Source: Pseudomonadota bacterium
GTDB lineage: Bacteria > Verrucomicrobiota > Verrucomicrobiia > Chthoniobacterales > UBA6821
Direction of reading: 5' to 3'
DNA length: 9,122 bases
Assembly: GCA_009928265.1 (NCBI GenBank)
Contig: RFPR01000079.1
Location: forward strand, 1-9,122
Within the stretch, counting starts at the first letter, position 1. The number at the start of each line of letters is the position of its first letter. Positions 1-7,616 of this stretch are shown here, in pieces. The notes below the pieces were generated by a model that was not told where the DNA came from, made no database searches, and saw only the letters and a program-made list of their open reading frames with translations. Position numbers and translations under genes: made by a program.

Positions 1-546
1 GATCGGGAGCGTCTGCTCGAGCGTATTTCCGCAGCATTCCTCGAGGCAGGGATCAACATCCTCGGCGCCGACATCAACACAAGGGACGACGGTCTAGTCC
101 TCGATATTTTCCGCGTCTCCAACCACCGGAATGAACCGCTTCCCAAACAGCGTGAGCGGGACCGCTTTGAGAAGAGGCTGGGAGAACTGCTTTCCCTGCC
201 AGGTAGCAGGGCTCTTCCTAAATCGAAACGTCCGGTCCATGCACGCGATGAGAACGAGGAGGAACTCCCCGTGTGGGTGGTCGTCAACAACAACGCCCAC
301 CCTGACAGCACGATCCTCGAACTGCAGGCACCCGACAAACTGGGGATGCTTTACCATTTGCTCCGTGGGATTTCCCACGGGGGTATCGTGATCAAGTCGG
401 CCCGCATCGCCACGGAAAGCCGAGCGGCGTTGGATGCCTTCTATCTGGTTAACCGCCATGGCGAGAAAATCACCGACCGCACCGAACTGCTGTGGCTCGA
501 GCGCCGGATCCGCACGGCGGTCCGGATGGCGGGAGACGCAGCATGA
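1..546 (+). CDS. glnD: [Protein-PII] uridylyltransferase, C-terminal fragment with two ACT domains (5' end outside window)
   Basis: The frame is open from base 1 to a TGA at 544-546 and encodes 181 residues, so the N-terminal nucleotidyltransferase and HD domains would lie upstream, outside the window. Two ACT-like domains are visible. The first starts near residue 1 with DRERLLERISAAF and continues to a GLVLDIFRVSN strand around residues 31-41. The second spans about residues 106-160, with PDKLGMLYHLLRGIS, IKSARIATES and DAFYLVNRHGEKI. This is the usual tail of GlnD, which in known systems senses glutamine through the ACT pair and adds or removes UMP on PII. The charged linker between the domains (about residues 47-92) is typical. 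An ACT-domain nucleotidyltransferase or HD protein of another kind cannot be excluded without the missing N-terminus. The stop overlaps the start of the next gene, which suggests translational coupling. Confidence 0.85.
   Translation, partial: DRERLLERISAAFLEAGINILGADINTRDDGLVLDIFRVSNHRNEPLPKQRERDRFEKRLGELLSLPGSRALPKSKRPVHARDENEEELPVWVVVNNNAHPDSTILELQAPDKLGMLYHLLRGISHGGIVIKSARIATESRAALDAFYLVNRHGEKITDRTELLWLERRIRTAVRMAGDAA
531..535 (+). promoter_or_regulatory. Ribosome binding site deciding the permease start
   Basis: GGGAG lies 7 bases before ATG 543, inside the last codons of the glnD-like gene. It supports the ATG start over the upstream in-frame GTG at 492. Confidence 0.55.
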
Positions 547-3110
547 ACTTCACCACGCTGGCGCTGCTGTGCTGGAGAGGGGCAGTGAGGCCGCGTCTCA
601 GAGACCCCGCGGCCACGGCCGCCGGAATCCTGAGTATCGCCTTGGGCGTCTCGGTTTTCCTCGCAGTGACAATAGCCAACCGCAGCGCGGTCGGCAGTTT
701 TCGGAATGCATTCGGCATGGTCACAGGCCGGGCAGATCTCGAGATCCGCGGGAGAATGTCCGAGGAGATCCTCCCGCAGGTTCTCGCCACACCGGGGGTG
801 ACAGGGGCGACGCCCCTCGTGGAGGCGGTCTTGACGATCCCGGGATATCCGGGAGAGTCCCTGAGGCTCGAGGGAATCGACCCCTTCACGGCCCCGGGTC
901 TTCTGGGCTTTGAACCTCCGGCAGGTGGAACGGGTTCGGCGTCAGACCTGACAGATTGGCTCAAGGGCAACGATCTCCTGGCTGTCAGCCCCGCGTTTCT
1001 TAAACAGCACGGCCTCCAAGCCGGCACCACGATTTCGTTTCAAGGGCCCGGGGCTCCTCGTCCGATGAGGCTGACCACCATTCCCGACAACGAAGGAATT
1101 TCCGCTGCCAATGTCGCCGCAACCGATATTGCTACCGCGCAGGAATGGGTCGGGAGGCCAGGTGAGATCTCCGCAATCCTTCTACGGATTGATCCCGCCG
1201 CCAACCGTAGTGCCTTGGTCACCCGCCTCCGTGAGTTGGTTCCCGGGGATGTCAGTGTGGAGCCACCGGCCAGACGGACAGGACGCGTGGAATCGATGAT
1301 CGCGGCATTCCGCCTGAACCTCACCGCCCTGAGCCTCGTTTCCTTGCTGGTCGGGATGTATTTCGTCGGCAACGCGGCGCTTGCTTCCGTGGTGCGCCAC
1401 CGCGTCTCGATAGGAATCCTGAGGGCTGTCGGGACCGGACGTTGGGAAATCATGGCCCTGGTCTTTGCCGAGGCAACTCTCACCGGGATAGCTGGAGCCG
1501 TGGCCGGATTGATTCTCTCACGGCCGCTCGCCGGGATCATGGCGGCACCAGTGGCCCGCACGGTCAGCGCCTTGTACCTCCCAGTCGATGCCCATGGTGG
1601 ATGGCCTACCTTGGCTGAAGCAGCCGCAGGAGTGGCAGCAGGATTAGCAGCAGCACTAGTTGCCGCAGGGATACCAGCACGGCAGGCGGCACGCCTCGAT
1701 CCCACGCGGATCCTCCATCCCGGAACGGCCCCGGAAATTTTCCGTGTGAGGTCTGGTCTTCTTGCTGGCTGGGGCGGCGTCTTGCTGGGGTTAGCGTTCC
1801 TTGCCTCACTCGCGTCGCTGAACGGACTTTCCTCGTTGTTCGGATTTGCGGCGGCTTTTTTGGTGCTGGCCGGCGGATCGCTTGTTGTCCCGGCCGCCAT
1901 GCACATGGCCGCGCGGGTTGGCCTAGGTCTCCCACTGCACGGATCCGGAGGGGCTCTGCTTCGGCTTTCCCTCGGTCAGACGCTCCGCGCGATGCATCGG
2001 ACCGCACCGACGGCTGCAGCTCTTGCCGCCGCCGCTGCCATGACCGTGGGGATAGGGGTCATGATCCATTCCTTCCGCGGAAGCGTGGTGGATTGGGTTG
2101 GGCGGACACTTGCGGCGGATCTGTTCATCGCGCCCGCCGCCAACGAGCTCGTTGGTCTGGAACATACCATGCCAAGCGATGCTGCGGCATGGTGGTCGGC
2201 ACGGCCCGAGGTAGAGTCGGTCGGGACATTCCGCGAATTCGAGGCTCGGTCAACAAATGGAGAGTCGGTCACGCTGGGATTGGTTGCCGGACCAGCCCGG
2301 GGAGCGGTCGATTTTCTGAACGGGGATTCGGAGAATAAGCGAGCTGCGATCGAGAGAGGAGGCTGTACGGCCCTCTCGGAAAGTCTGGCCCGCCGTCTGG
2401 GTTTGGCTCCAGGTGGTGAACTCGTGCTTGCGGGTCCTCAGGGCCCTGTCCGGCTGAAGATTCTGGATCTCTACCGCGATTATACCCGCGATCGGGGCAT
2501 CGCCATGGTTGGGGCGACTGCAGTCAGGGCAGGATGGGCGGTACCAGGGGAGCATTCGCTGGCCATCAAGTTCCGGCAGGAAACCAACGCCGATCAACGG
2601 GAAGCGGCGAGGCGTGCGTTTCTCGATGCCTATGGCGGACAGGAAGCCTTTGCCTGTTACGCCAATGCGGCTCTGCGGGAACGGATTCTTGCCATCTTCG
2701 ACCAGACCTTCGCAGTTACCGCCATTCTGCGATCGATCGCAGTGGCCGTCGCAGTGGGAGGGGTCCTGTTGACGCTCGGGATTCTGGTGCTTGAACGGAC
2801 TCGGGATCTCGGTGTTCTGCGTGCCATCGGGGCGTCGCGGAAGCAGGTGTCGCATCTTATGCTGGTGGAGGCGGGATTCCTGGGGTTGGTTTCCAGCGGG
2901 GTGGGCCTTCTCTCGGGAATAGGGTTGGCTCTTGTCCTGACCTTCGTGATCAATAGGGTCTTCTTTGGATGGACCATTGATCTCTCCTTCCCATGGTGGG
3001 AATTGGCCTTTCTTCCGTTCTGGATGACGGCCACGGCTCTGGTGGCCGGAGTCTTTCCAGCCCTTCGTGCCGCAGGAGTGGCACCCGCTGCGGCCCTTCG
3101 CATGGAATAA
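543..3110 (+). CDS. ABC transporter permease, duplicated FtsX/MacB type (YbbP/LolE-like)
   Basis: The 855-residue inner-membrane protein has the layout of large FtsX-superfamily permeases. There is one N-terminal membrane segment (about residues 27-45), a periplasmic MacB-like core (about 46-250), and an FtsX domain of three or so segments (about 255-385) with the signature ILRAVGTGRWEI. Further hydrophobic segments follow at about 405-450 and 488-510, then a second periplasmic part (about 515-715) and a second FtsX domain (about 725-848) with VLRAIGASRKQV. The paired 'LRA-G' coupling motifs are clear. Such permeases work with a separate ATPase on lipids, lipoproteins or peptides at the periplasmic face; the substrate here is unknown. 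I chose ATG 543 because GGGAG lies 7 bases upstream at 531-535 and the ATGA overlap with the preceding stop is typical of an operon. A GTG at 492 would add 17 basic residues inside glnD and is less likely. No ATPase gene lies beside it in the window. Confidence 0.88.
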   Translation: MNFTTLALLCWRGAVRPRLRDPAATAAGILSIALGVSVFLAVTIANRSAVGSFRNAFGMVTGRADLEIRGRMSEEILPQVLATPGVTGATPLVEAVLTIPGYPGESLRLEGIDPFTAPGLLGFEPPAGGTGSASDLTDWLKGNDLLAVSPAFLKQHGLQAGTTISFQGPGAPRPMRLTTIPDNEGISAANVAATDIATAQEWVGRPGEISAILLRIDPAANRSALVTRLRELVPGDVSVEPPARRTGRVESMIAAFRLNLTALSLVSLLVGMYFVGNAALASVVRHRVSIGILRAVGTGRWEIMALVFAEATLTGIAGAVAGLILSRPLAGIMAAPVARTVSALYLPVDAHGGWPTLAEAAAGVAAGLAAALVAAGIPARQAARLDPTRILHPGTAPEIFRVRSGLLAGWGGVLLGLAFLASLASLNGLSSLFGFAAAFLVLAGGSLVVPAAMHMAARVGLGLPLHGSGGALLRLSLGQTLRAMHRTAPTAAALAAAAAMTVGIGVMIHSFRGSVVDWVGRTLAADLFIAPAANELVGLEHTMPSDAAAWWSARPEVESVGTFREFEARSTNGESVTLGLVAGPARGAVDFLNGDSENKRAAIERGGCTALSESLARRLGLAPGGELVLAGPQGPVRLKILDLYRDYTRDRGIAMVGATAVRAGWAVPGEHSLAIKFRQETNADQREAARRAFLDAYGGQEAFACYANAALRERILAIFDQTFAVTAILRSIAVAVAVGGVLLTLGILVLERTRDLGVLRAIGASRKQVSHLMLVEAGFLGLVSSGVGLLSGIGLALVLTFVINRVFFGWTIDLSFPWWELAFLPFWMTATALVAGVFPALRAAGVAPAAALRME

Positions 3111-3142
3111 GGGATCAACACCCCGAGAAAGTGCGGGCACCC

Positions 3143-3179
3143 AAAATTTCTCTCAAAACAGAGAAAAATCAGAAATTTT
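3143..3179. repeat. Nested inverted repeats in an AT-rich intergenic segment
   Basis: The outer arms AAAATTTCT (3143-3151) and AGAAATTTT (3171-3179) are perfect 9-bp complements. Inside them TTTCTCT (3147-3153) and AGAGAAA (3160-3166) form a perfect 7-bp stem with the loop CAAAAC. The two stems share bases 3147-3151, so they cannot both form fully: they are alternatives. The segment begins 32 bases after the permease stop and ends 12 bases before a -35 hexamer. It may be an upstream promoter (UP) element, a regulator site, or a weak transcript-end structure for the permease mRNA. The right arm also belongs to a block repeated at 8842-8864. Confidence 0.55.
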
Positions 3180-3191
3180 CATAAAAACCGC

Positions 3192-3219
3192 TTGCATATC
3201 GGGAGAAAACCCATAAGAT
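3192..3219 (+). promoter_or_regulatory. Sigma70-type promoter upstream of the asmA-like/yicC/gmk/coaC run
   Basis: The -35 hexamer TTGCAT (3192-3197) and -10 hexamer TAAGAT (3214-3219) are separated by 16 bases. An A/T-rich tract precedes the -35. The expected transcription start is near 3225-3228. This is the best promoter-like sequence in the 254-bp gap and is the likely source of either a short RNA or the leader of the downstream operon. The call is made by eye and is not experimental. Confidence 0.6.
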
Positions 3220-3234
3220 CTTCTTATCGAAAGA

Positions 3235-3252
3235 TTGTTCTGGGGGGAACAA
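3235..3252 (+). other. Small hairpin with a G-rich loop
   Basis: TTGTTC (3235-3240) pairs perfectly with GAACAA (3247-3252) around the six-base loop TGGGGG. It begins about 10 bases after the predicted transcription start and its last base abuts the next, larger hairpin (A3252 is shared). In RNA this would expose a run of G residues. Its role is unknown; it could be part of a small RNA or of an mRNA leader. Confidence 0.45.
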
Positions 3253-3292
3253 CAGGCCGTCGTACCTTTGGTGCGGCGGCCTGTATCTTTTC
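3252..3292 (+). terminator. Intrinsic-terminator-like hairpin with T tract
   Basis: The left arm (3252-3266) and right arm (3270-3284) form a 15-bp stem around a TTT loop. Thirteen pairs are Watson-Crick and two are G-U in RNA (3260/3276 and 3263/3273). The stem is very GC-rich and is followed by ATCTTTTCC (3285-3293), a short interrupted T tract. It could end transcription from the glnD-permease operon, or from the promoter only about 30 bases upstream, giving an RNA of about 65 nt. The T tract is modest, so partial read-through into the gene at 3365 is plausible. Confidence 0.6.
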
Positions 3293-3303
3293 CGGGGTTT
3301 GTC

Positions 3304-3315
3304 AGCGAATTCGCT
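3304..3315. promoter_or_regulatory. Perfect 12-bp palindrome, possible operator
   Basis: AGCGAATTCGCT reads the same on both strands. It lies 11 bases after the terminator-like T tract and 49 bases before the asmA-like start, and is followed by CTTTT. It could be an operator for a dimeric regulator or a small 4-bp hairpin. A chance palindrome cannot be ruled out. Confidence 0.25.
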
Positions 3316-3364
3316 CTTTTGTCGGGTCAAGGGAACGGTAAGCGGTTAGCCTCTTTACCTGCCG

Positions 3365-6300
3365 ATGACCACTTTGTCCCAACCCGCTGAAACAGCCGGT
3401 TCCGACCATCCGCCGGCACGCTCGGGCACCCCGACGGCTTGGATGGCGCTGGGCCTCTTGGCACTTCTGGTGGCGGGATGGCTGTTCGCTGATCTGATCG
3501 TGTGCGGTGCGATCAGGACCGGAGCCACCGTATGGGCATGGAAGAGGGGAGAGAGCCTTCATATCGGACGCCTTGATTTCGACGGAGGTGGGAGTCTGAG
3601 AGCAACCGACATCGAATGGTCACGCGGGAAAGTGGATCACCGCAGCACGTTCCGGTGCGAGATGGCGATCCTGATGCCTGCATCGATCCGTGACCTGATC
3701 TTGCCGCGGTCAGGACACGATCGGCTCTGGATCCGGGAACTTTGGCTGGCAAAGACCCGCCTGCTCCTTGATTCGCGCGCGGGAAAAACAGCTACGGGTT
3801 CCGAAGCCCGAGCTAAAAAAGAGCCGGTTGTCTTGCCTCTCGTGCTGCTTCCCGGATCGTTTTATGCCGGACCCGTCGAGGCCGTTTTCATCGGGGAGAC
3901 AGGACGGCTTGCGATTCACGACCTGCGGCTTGATCTTCCCTCCCGATGGACCGGCCGGGTGTCCTTCCGCGCTGCGGAGGCGGATCTCGGGGCTGGACAC
4001 CGAGTGATACCCGCGAGTGCTGCCAGGGCCTATTGGGAACCAGGTTCGCTGAGAATCGGAAGCCTCCCGTTGGGCGAGGGCCTTTCGCTTGGAGAATTCT
4101 CGCTCCGGCTCCTCCCCAAGCGACTGGATTTCGGTCTCCGGGGAACGATCGGCAAAGGGTTGATTCGAGGGGACGGATCAATCGGTGGTAAAAATCAGCT
4201 CGAGCTCACACTCGTCGGAGAGCAACTTTCGATCGAAGCTGTCGCGGGACTGATGCCTGGCCCGGCTAAGGCCTCCGGAACAATCGATCAGGCGCGACTT
4301 TCGTTCCGGGGAGATCTTCAAAAGCCGATGGACGCCGACGGATCGATCCGGCTCGTGGGTAGGAATTTTCGCTGGGAGGGCCGGGGATGGGAATCACTCC
4401 GTCTGGCGGCCGCCATGACCGGCCGCAACCTGACCCTTTCGGAACTGGCTTTGCGTCAGGGGGAGAACGAGTTGGTGGCCGAGGGCCACAGCAGTCTGCC
4501 CGGGGACTGGCATGCCCTGCTCCGCGCTCCTTTCACGGCGAATTTCCGGGCCTTGCTGACCGATGCGGGGACTCTCGCCTCGCTGTTTGGCCCGGACGCC
4601 TCGCTGCTCGGTGGGTCGCTTTATCTCGACGGCTCGGTACGCGGAGCCGATAACAAGGCGGAGGGTTACTGCAACTTCTCCGGCCTCGGCACCAAATTCC
4701 GCCGCTTGACGGTGGATTGGATCAAGGGGTGCCTGTTCTTCGAGGGGCCCTCCACCCGCTTGCCCTATGCAGAGGCAGCAGCCGGAACGGACCGGATTTC
4801 ACTGAGTCGATGGTCCGTGGATAACAGTCGTCCCCATGCGTATCAGGGAGAGGCCGACGTTTCGGTGAAGGATCTCGCCCGACGGCTGGGCCAGCTGGGG
4901 GTTCCCGTCGCGCCGAATATCGGGGTAGGTACCCTCGCAGGATCGTGGAAAGGTCGAGGGGACATGAACGCCCATCATGGGGAGTTCCGGTTACGCTTCA
5001 CGGAATGGATCAGCAGCTGGACCAAGGGGGGGGTCTCCGGATCCTCCGAGGGAACGTACGACCCCACCGGCCTGAAACTGGGTAAAGTGCAGATGATCCA
5101 GGATGATCTCACCCTGTCGTTGGGGCTGACGGCGACCAGGCAGCGGCTCGACCTCTCGTCCATCAGCGTGGTGCGGGCCGCGTCCAAAAAGCCGATGGCA
5201 TCGGGAGAGATCACCCTTCCTCTGGATTTGGTGGATCTCTGGACTGGAGGGGATCCGGTCAAGACCCTTGCGATGGACCAACCGATGACCGTGAAGCTGG
5301 TGGCCGATGGACTCCAAGCCGAGCAATTGGCGGAACTACTGGGACAGAAATCATCCTGCACCGGAAAGCTCGGGGGATGGATTACGGCTGGCGGAACACC
5401 TGCAGCTCCTGAGCTGAACGGAACGGTCGCCATCGCCGGATTCTCGCCGGATGCCGGATCGCCGGCCGGCGAACTGTCGATGGATCTTCACACTGCCGCA
5501 GGCGAAACGACGATCACGGTGCATCAGAATAACGGAACCGAGGTCTTGGATGGAGAATGTACCCTTCCGCTCAGGTTGGCCAAAGCCGAAGGCAACGTTG
5601 TTCCCGATACTGCGGCAAAACTGAAGGGCTCCCTGCAGATGAAGAAACTTTCCTTGGACGGATGGATGTCAATCCTGACGGGGTCTCCGTCAACCGCACT
5701 GAAGTCCATCACGGCTGAAGGAGAGACGACTTTTTCTGGAACGGTCGGCCAGCCGCAGGCTCAAGGTCATGTGGAGATCAAAGCCTCCAAGGCCGATCTG
5801 TCAGCTCCCGCTCAACTTGAGAACCTGACGCTCCCGCTCGTGTTCTCCAACGCAGTCGCCACCATCGGACAGGGAACAGCAAGTTACCAAGGACAGCCGG
5901 TGGCTCTTTCGGGAACCGTCGACTGGTCCGCTGGGATGGCCTCGGCCAAATCTAACTTTAGGATTAGCGGCACGAATCTACCCCTCGAATTGGCACCCGG
6001 CCTTCGGGCTATGGCCAAGGCTGATTTGACGTACTCTTGGAGGACTTCCTCACCTGCTCTTTTGGGTGGAACCCTTCTGATTGATCCCCTGAGCGTCGAT
6101 CTGGCCAGACGCATGGCACCCTCCTTCTGCCCGCCCGCCTTCGTTGCGGCTTTGAACCCGCCCCCATCAGTGACCAACGCCGCGACGCAATGGGACCTCC
6201 ATCTATCGATGGCCACCAATGTCCCCAGAGCGGAAGGACCGAGCGTTGACATCAACCTGCATCTCACGGGGAGCAACAACACACCGACAATGGAGGGAAG

Positions 6301-6730
6301 CGTTACCGCGAATGCCCAGACTCTCCGGCTGCCGGGAGGAAGGTTCGACCTTCCGCGTGCCACGGTTGCCTTCACCAAGCAAGGGAACAGTCTTTCGGGA
6401 ACAGCCACAGGGATCACGGCCGCCGGACTCGGAGCCCTTCAACTCGGTGGTAGTCTCGAAAATCCCACGGCTGCGATCGATGCGGCGGGCGGAATCACGG
6501 CCGCAGACTGGATCCTTGCCTGCAGCATGTCGTCGGCACGACGTTTGGCTCCTTCGGTTTTGCTAGCCTGGCTCCGTCAACAGATGCTCCTTCCCGTCCC
6601 TGCGCGTGCCTGGAGCACGCGCGTGCAGCCCGAAGCCAACCCCGCAGCACTCGGGTTTTACGGGACACCCTGGATCTGGAATTTTCTCCCCGGTCCTTCC
6701 GAGGGATCCGGGGAACAACCCGCACGATGA
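3365..6730 (+). CDS. AsmA/TamB-like envelope biogenesis protein
   Basis: The 1121-residue protein has a short cytoplasmic tail, a single N-terminal membrane anchor (about residues 26-50, rich in Leu, Ala and Val), and a very long periplasmic region. That region is made of repeating beta-strand motifs with many Gly, Leu and Ser residues and phrases such as 'SGTVDWS' and 'LEGS'. The tail around residues 975-1035 (LRLPGGRFDLPRATVAF, then ALQLGGSLENP) resembles the TamB/AsmA C-terminal pattern of basal strands ending in 'GSLENP'. Known family members are repeat beta-groove proteins that bridge the periplasm and are implicated in phospholipid transport to the outer membrane or in outer-membrane assembly; that role is inferred here from family resemblance. 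ATG 3365 is the first start. It lacks a good Shine-Dalgarno sequence, and an alternative ATG at 3443 would put the start right at the membrane segment. The stop lies 4 bases before yicC. I do not assign a gene symbol. Confidence 0.75.
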   Translation: MTTLSQPAETAGSDHPPARSGTPTAWMALGLLALLVAGWLFADLIVCGAIRTGATVWAWKRGESLHIGRLDFDGGGSLRATDIEWSRGKVDHRSTFRCEMAILMPASIRDLILPRSGHDRLWIRELWLAKTRLLLDSRAGKTATGSEARAKKEPVVLPLVLLPGSFYAGPVEAVFIGETGRLAIHDLRLDLPSRWTGRVSFRAAEADLGAGHRVIPASAARAYWEPGSLRIGSLPLGEGLSLGEFSLRLLPKRLDFGLRGTIGKGLIRGDGSIGGKNQLELTLVGEQLSIEAVAGLMPGPAKASGTIDQARLSFRGDLQKPMDADGSIRLVGRNFRWEGRGWESLRLAAAMTGRNLTLSELALRQGENELVAEGHSSLPGDWHALLRAPFTANFRALLTDAGTLASLFGPDASLLGGSLYLDGSVRGADNKAEGYCNFSGLGTKFRRLTVDWIKGCLFFEGPSTRLPYAEAAAGTDRISLSRWSVDNSRPHAYQGEADVSVKDLARRLGQLGVPVAPNIGVGTLAGSWKGRGDMNAHHGEFRLRFTEWISSWTKGGVSGSSEGTYDPTGLKLGKVQMIQDDLTLSLGLTATRQRLDLSSISVVRAASKKPMASGEITLPLDLVDLWTGGDPVKTLAMDQPMTVKLVADGLQAEQLAELLGQKSSCTGKLGGWITAGGTPAAPELNGTVAIAGFSPDAGSPAGELSMDLHTAAGETTITVHQNNGTEVLDGECTLPLRLAKAEGNVVPDTAAKLKGSLQMKKLSLDGWMSILTGSPSTALKSITAEGETTFSGTVGQPQAQGHVEIKASKADLSAPAQLENLTLPLVFSNAVATIGQGTASYQGQPVALSGTVDWSAGMASAKSNFRISGTNLPLELAPGLRAMAKADLTYSWRTSSPALLGGTLLIDPLSVDLARRMAPSFCPPAFVAALNPPPSVTNAATQWDLHLSMATNVPRAEGPSVDINLHLTGSNNTPTMEGSVTANAQTLRLPGGRFDLPRATVAFTKQGNSLSGTATGITAAGLGALQLGGSLENPTAAIDAAGGITAADWILACSMSSARRLAPSVLLAWLRQQMLLPVPARAWSTRVQPEANPAALGFYGTPWIWNFLPGPSEGSGEQPAR

Positions 6731-6734
6731 CACG

Positions 6735-7616
6735 ATGAAAAGCATGACCGGACATGGCAGGGGAAACGCGACTGCAGAAGGGTGGCGTTGCGCCGCCGAG
6801 TGTGCCTCTGTGAACCGCAAGGGAATCGAGATCGCGGTGGCGCTTCCCAAGCCGCTTGCGATTCTGGAGAGTAGGATTCGCGAGGAGGTCCAGCGTACCG
6901 TGCATCGGGGACGTATCAACGTCTCGCTATCGGTCGAGCCGACCGGTTCGTCCCCCACCGGCGACAGCATCGTTGACCGCGGCGCGGCGCGCAGGGCCCT
7001 CGTTGACCTGCAAGCCCTGCGGAACGAATTGCAGCTTCCTGGTGAGATCTCGATCGAACTGCTTCTGCGTTCGCCTGGAGTCCTGCGTGCCGCTGCCGAG
7101 GAAACACCTGATCCAGAAACGCTCTGGCCTTCTGTCCAGCAGGCATTGCAGCAGGCGCTCGAGCGCATGGGGGCGATGCGAAGCAAGGAAGGGGCCCATC
7201 TCGTTGCAGATCTTCTGAAGCGGGTGAAACTTCTTGAGTCCGCGACCAAGGCCATCCGGACACGGGTCCCTGCCGTGATCAGGCAACGGCGTGACGCCTT
7301 GCGCGCACGGCTCATGGAGCTCGGGGCGCCGACGCCCGTGAACGACCCTGCACTTGCCCGCGAGCTGGCCTTTGCCGCCGAGCGAAGCGATATCACGGAG
7401 GAACTGACGAGGCTCGAGAGCCACTTTGCGCAGTGCCGCGAGGCGCTTGCCGGAAGCGAACCCGCAGGGCGGACGCTCGACTACCTCGCACAGGAGATGT
7501 TCCGAGAGTTCAATACGCTTGGTAACAAGGCCGGCGACGCGGCGATTTCCCGTCGGGTCGTGCAATCGAAGGCGGAGCTTGATAGGATCCGCGAACAGAC
7601 CGCCAATCTTGAATAA
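6735..7616 (+). CDS. yicC: YicC family endoribonuclease / stress-induced protein
   Basis: The 293-residue product matches the family in length (E. coli YicC is about 287) and in both ends. It opens with MKSMTGHGRG, the family's 'MTGFGRG' start, followed by SVNRKGIEI (equivalent to 'SVNHR') around residues 25-33 and HRGRINVSL around 57-65. It ends with the DUF1732 signature: SDITEELTRLESHF near residue 218, TLDYLAQEMFREFNT near 247, and a terminal RIREQTANLE. E. coli YicC is an endoribonuclease implicated in small-RNA and mRNA decay. Start ATG 6735 gives the conserved N-terminus; an in-frame GTG at 6606 lies inside the preceding gene. There is no clear Shine-Dalgarno sequence, and the gene probably depends on translation of the upstream gene, whose stop is 4 bases away. 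Its end overlaps the predicted gmk start. Confidence 0.95.
   Translation: MKSMTGHGRGNATAEGWRCAAECASVNRKGIEIAVALPKPLAILESRIREEVQRTVHRGRINVSLSVEPTGSSPTGDSIVDRGAARRALVDLQALRNELQLPGEISIELLLRSPGVLRAAAEETPDPETLWPSVQQALQQALERMGAMRSKEGAHLVADLLKRVKLLESATKAIRTRVPAVIRQRRDALRARLMELGAPTPVNDPALARELAFAAERSDITEELTRLESHFAQCREALAGSEPAGRTLDYLAQEMFREFNTLGNKAGDAAISRRVVQSKAELDRIREQTANLE

Noticed and set aside
492..542. GTG 492 as the permease start
   Set aside because: The extra 17 residues lie inside glnD. ATG 543 has a GGGAG at the right distance and the typical ATGA overlap.
1040..1906. Minus-strand open frame (288 codons) opposite the permease
   Set aside because: Ala/Arg/Pro-rich shadow of the sense gene with no recognisable domain.
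2250..3140. Long minus-strand open frame (296 codons) opposite the permease
   Set aside because: GC-rich coding DNA often leaves antisense frames open. The peptide is low in hydrophobic pattern, resembles no family I know, and the sense strand is clearly an FtsX permease.
6563..7396. Minus-strand open frame (277 codons) opposite yicC
   Set aside because: Ser/Arg-rich shadow; the + strand carries unmistakable YicC motifs.
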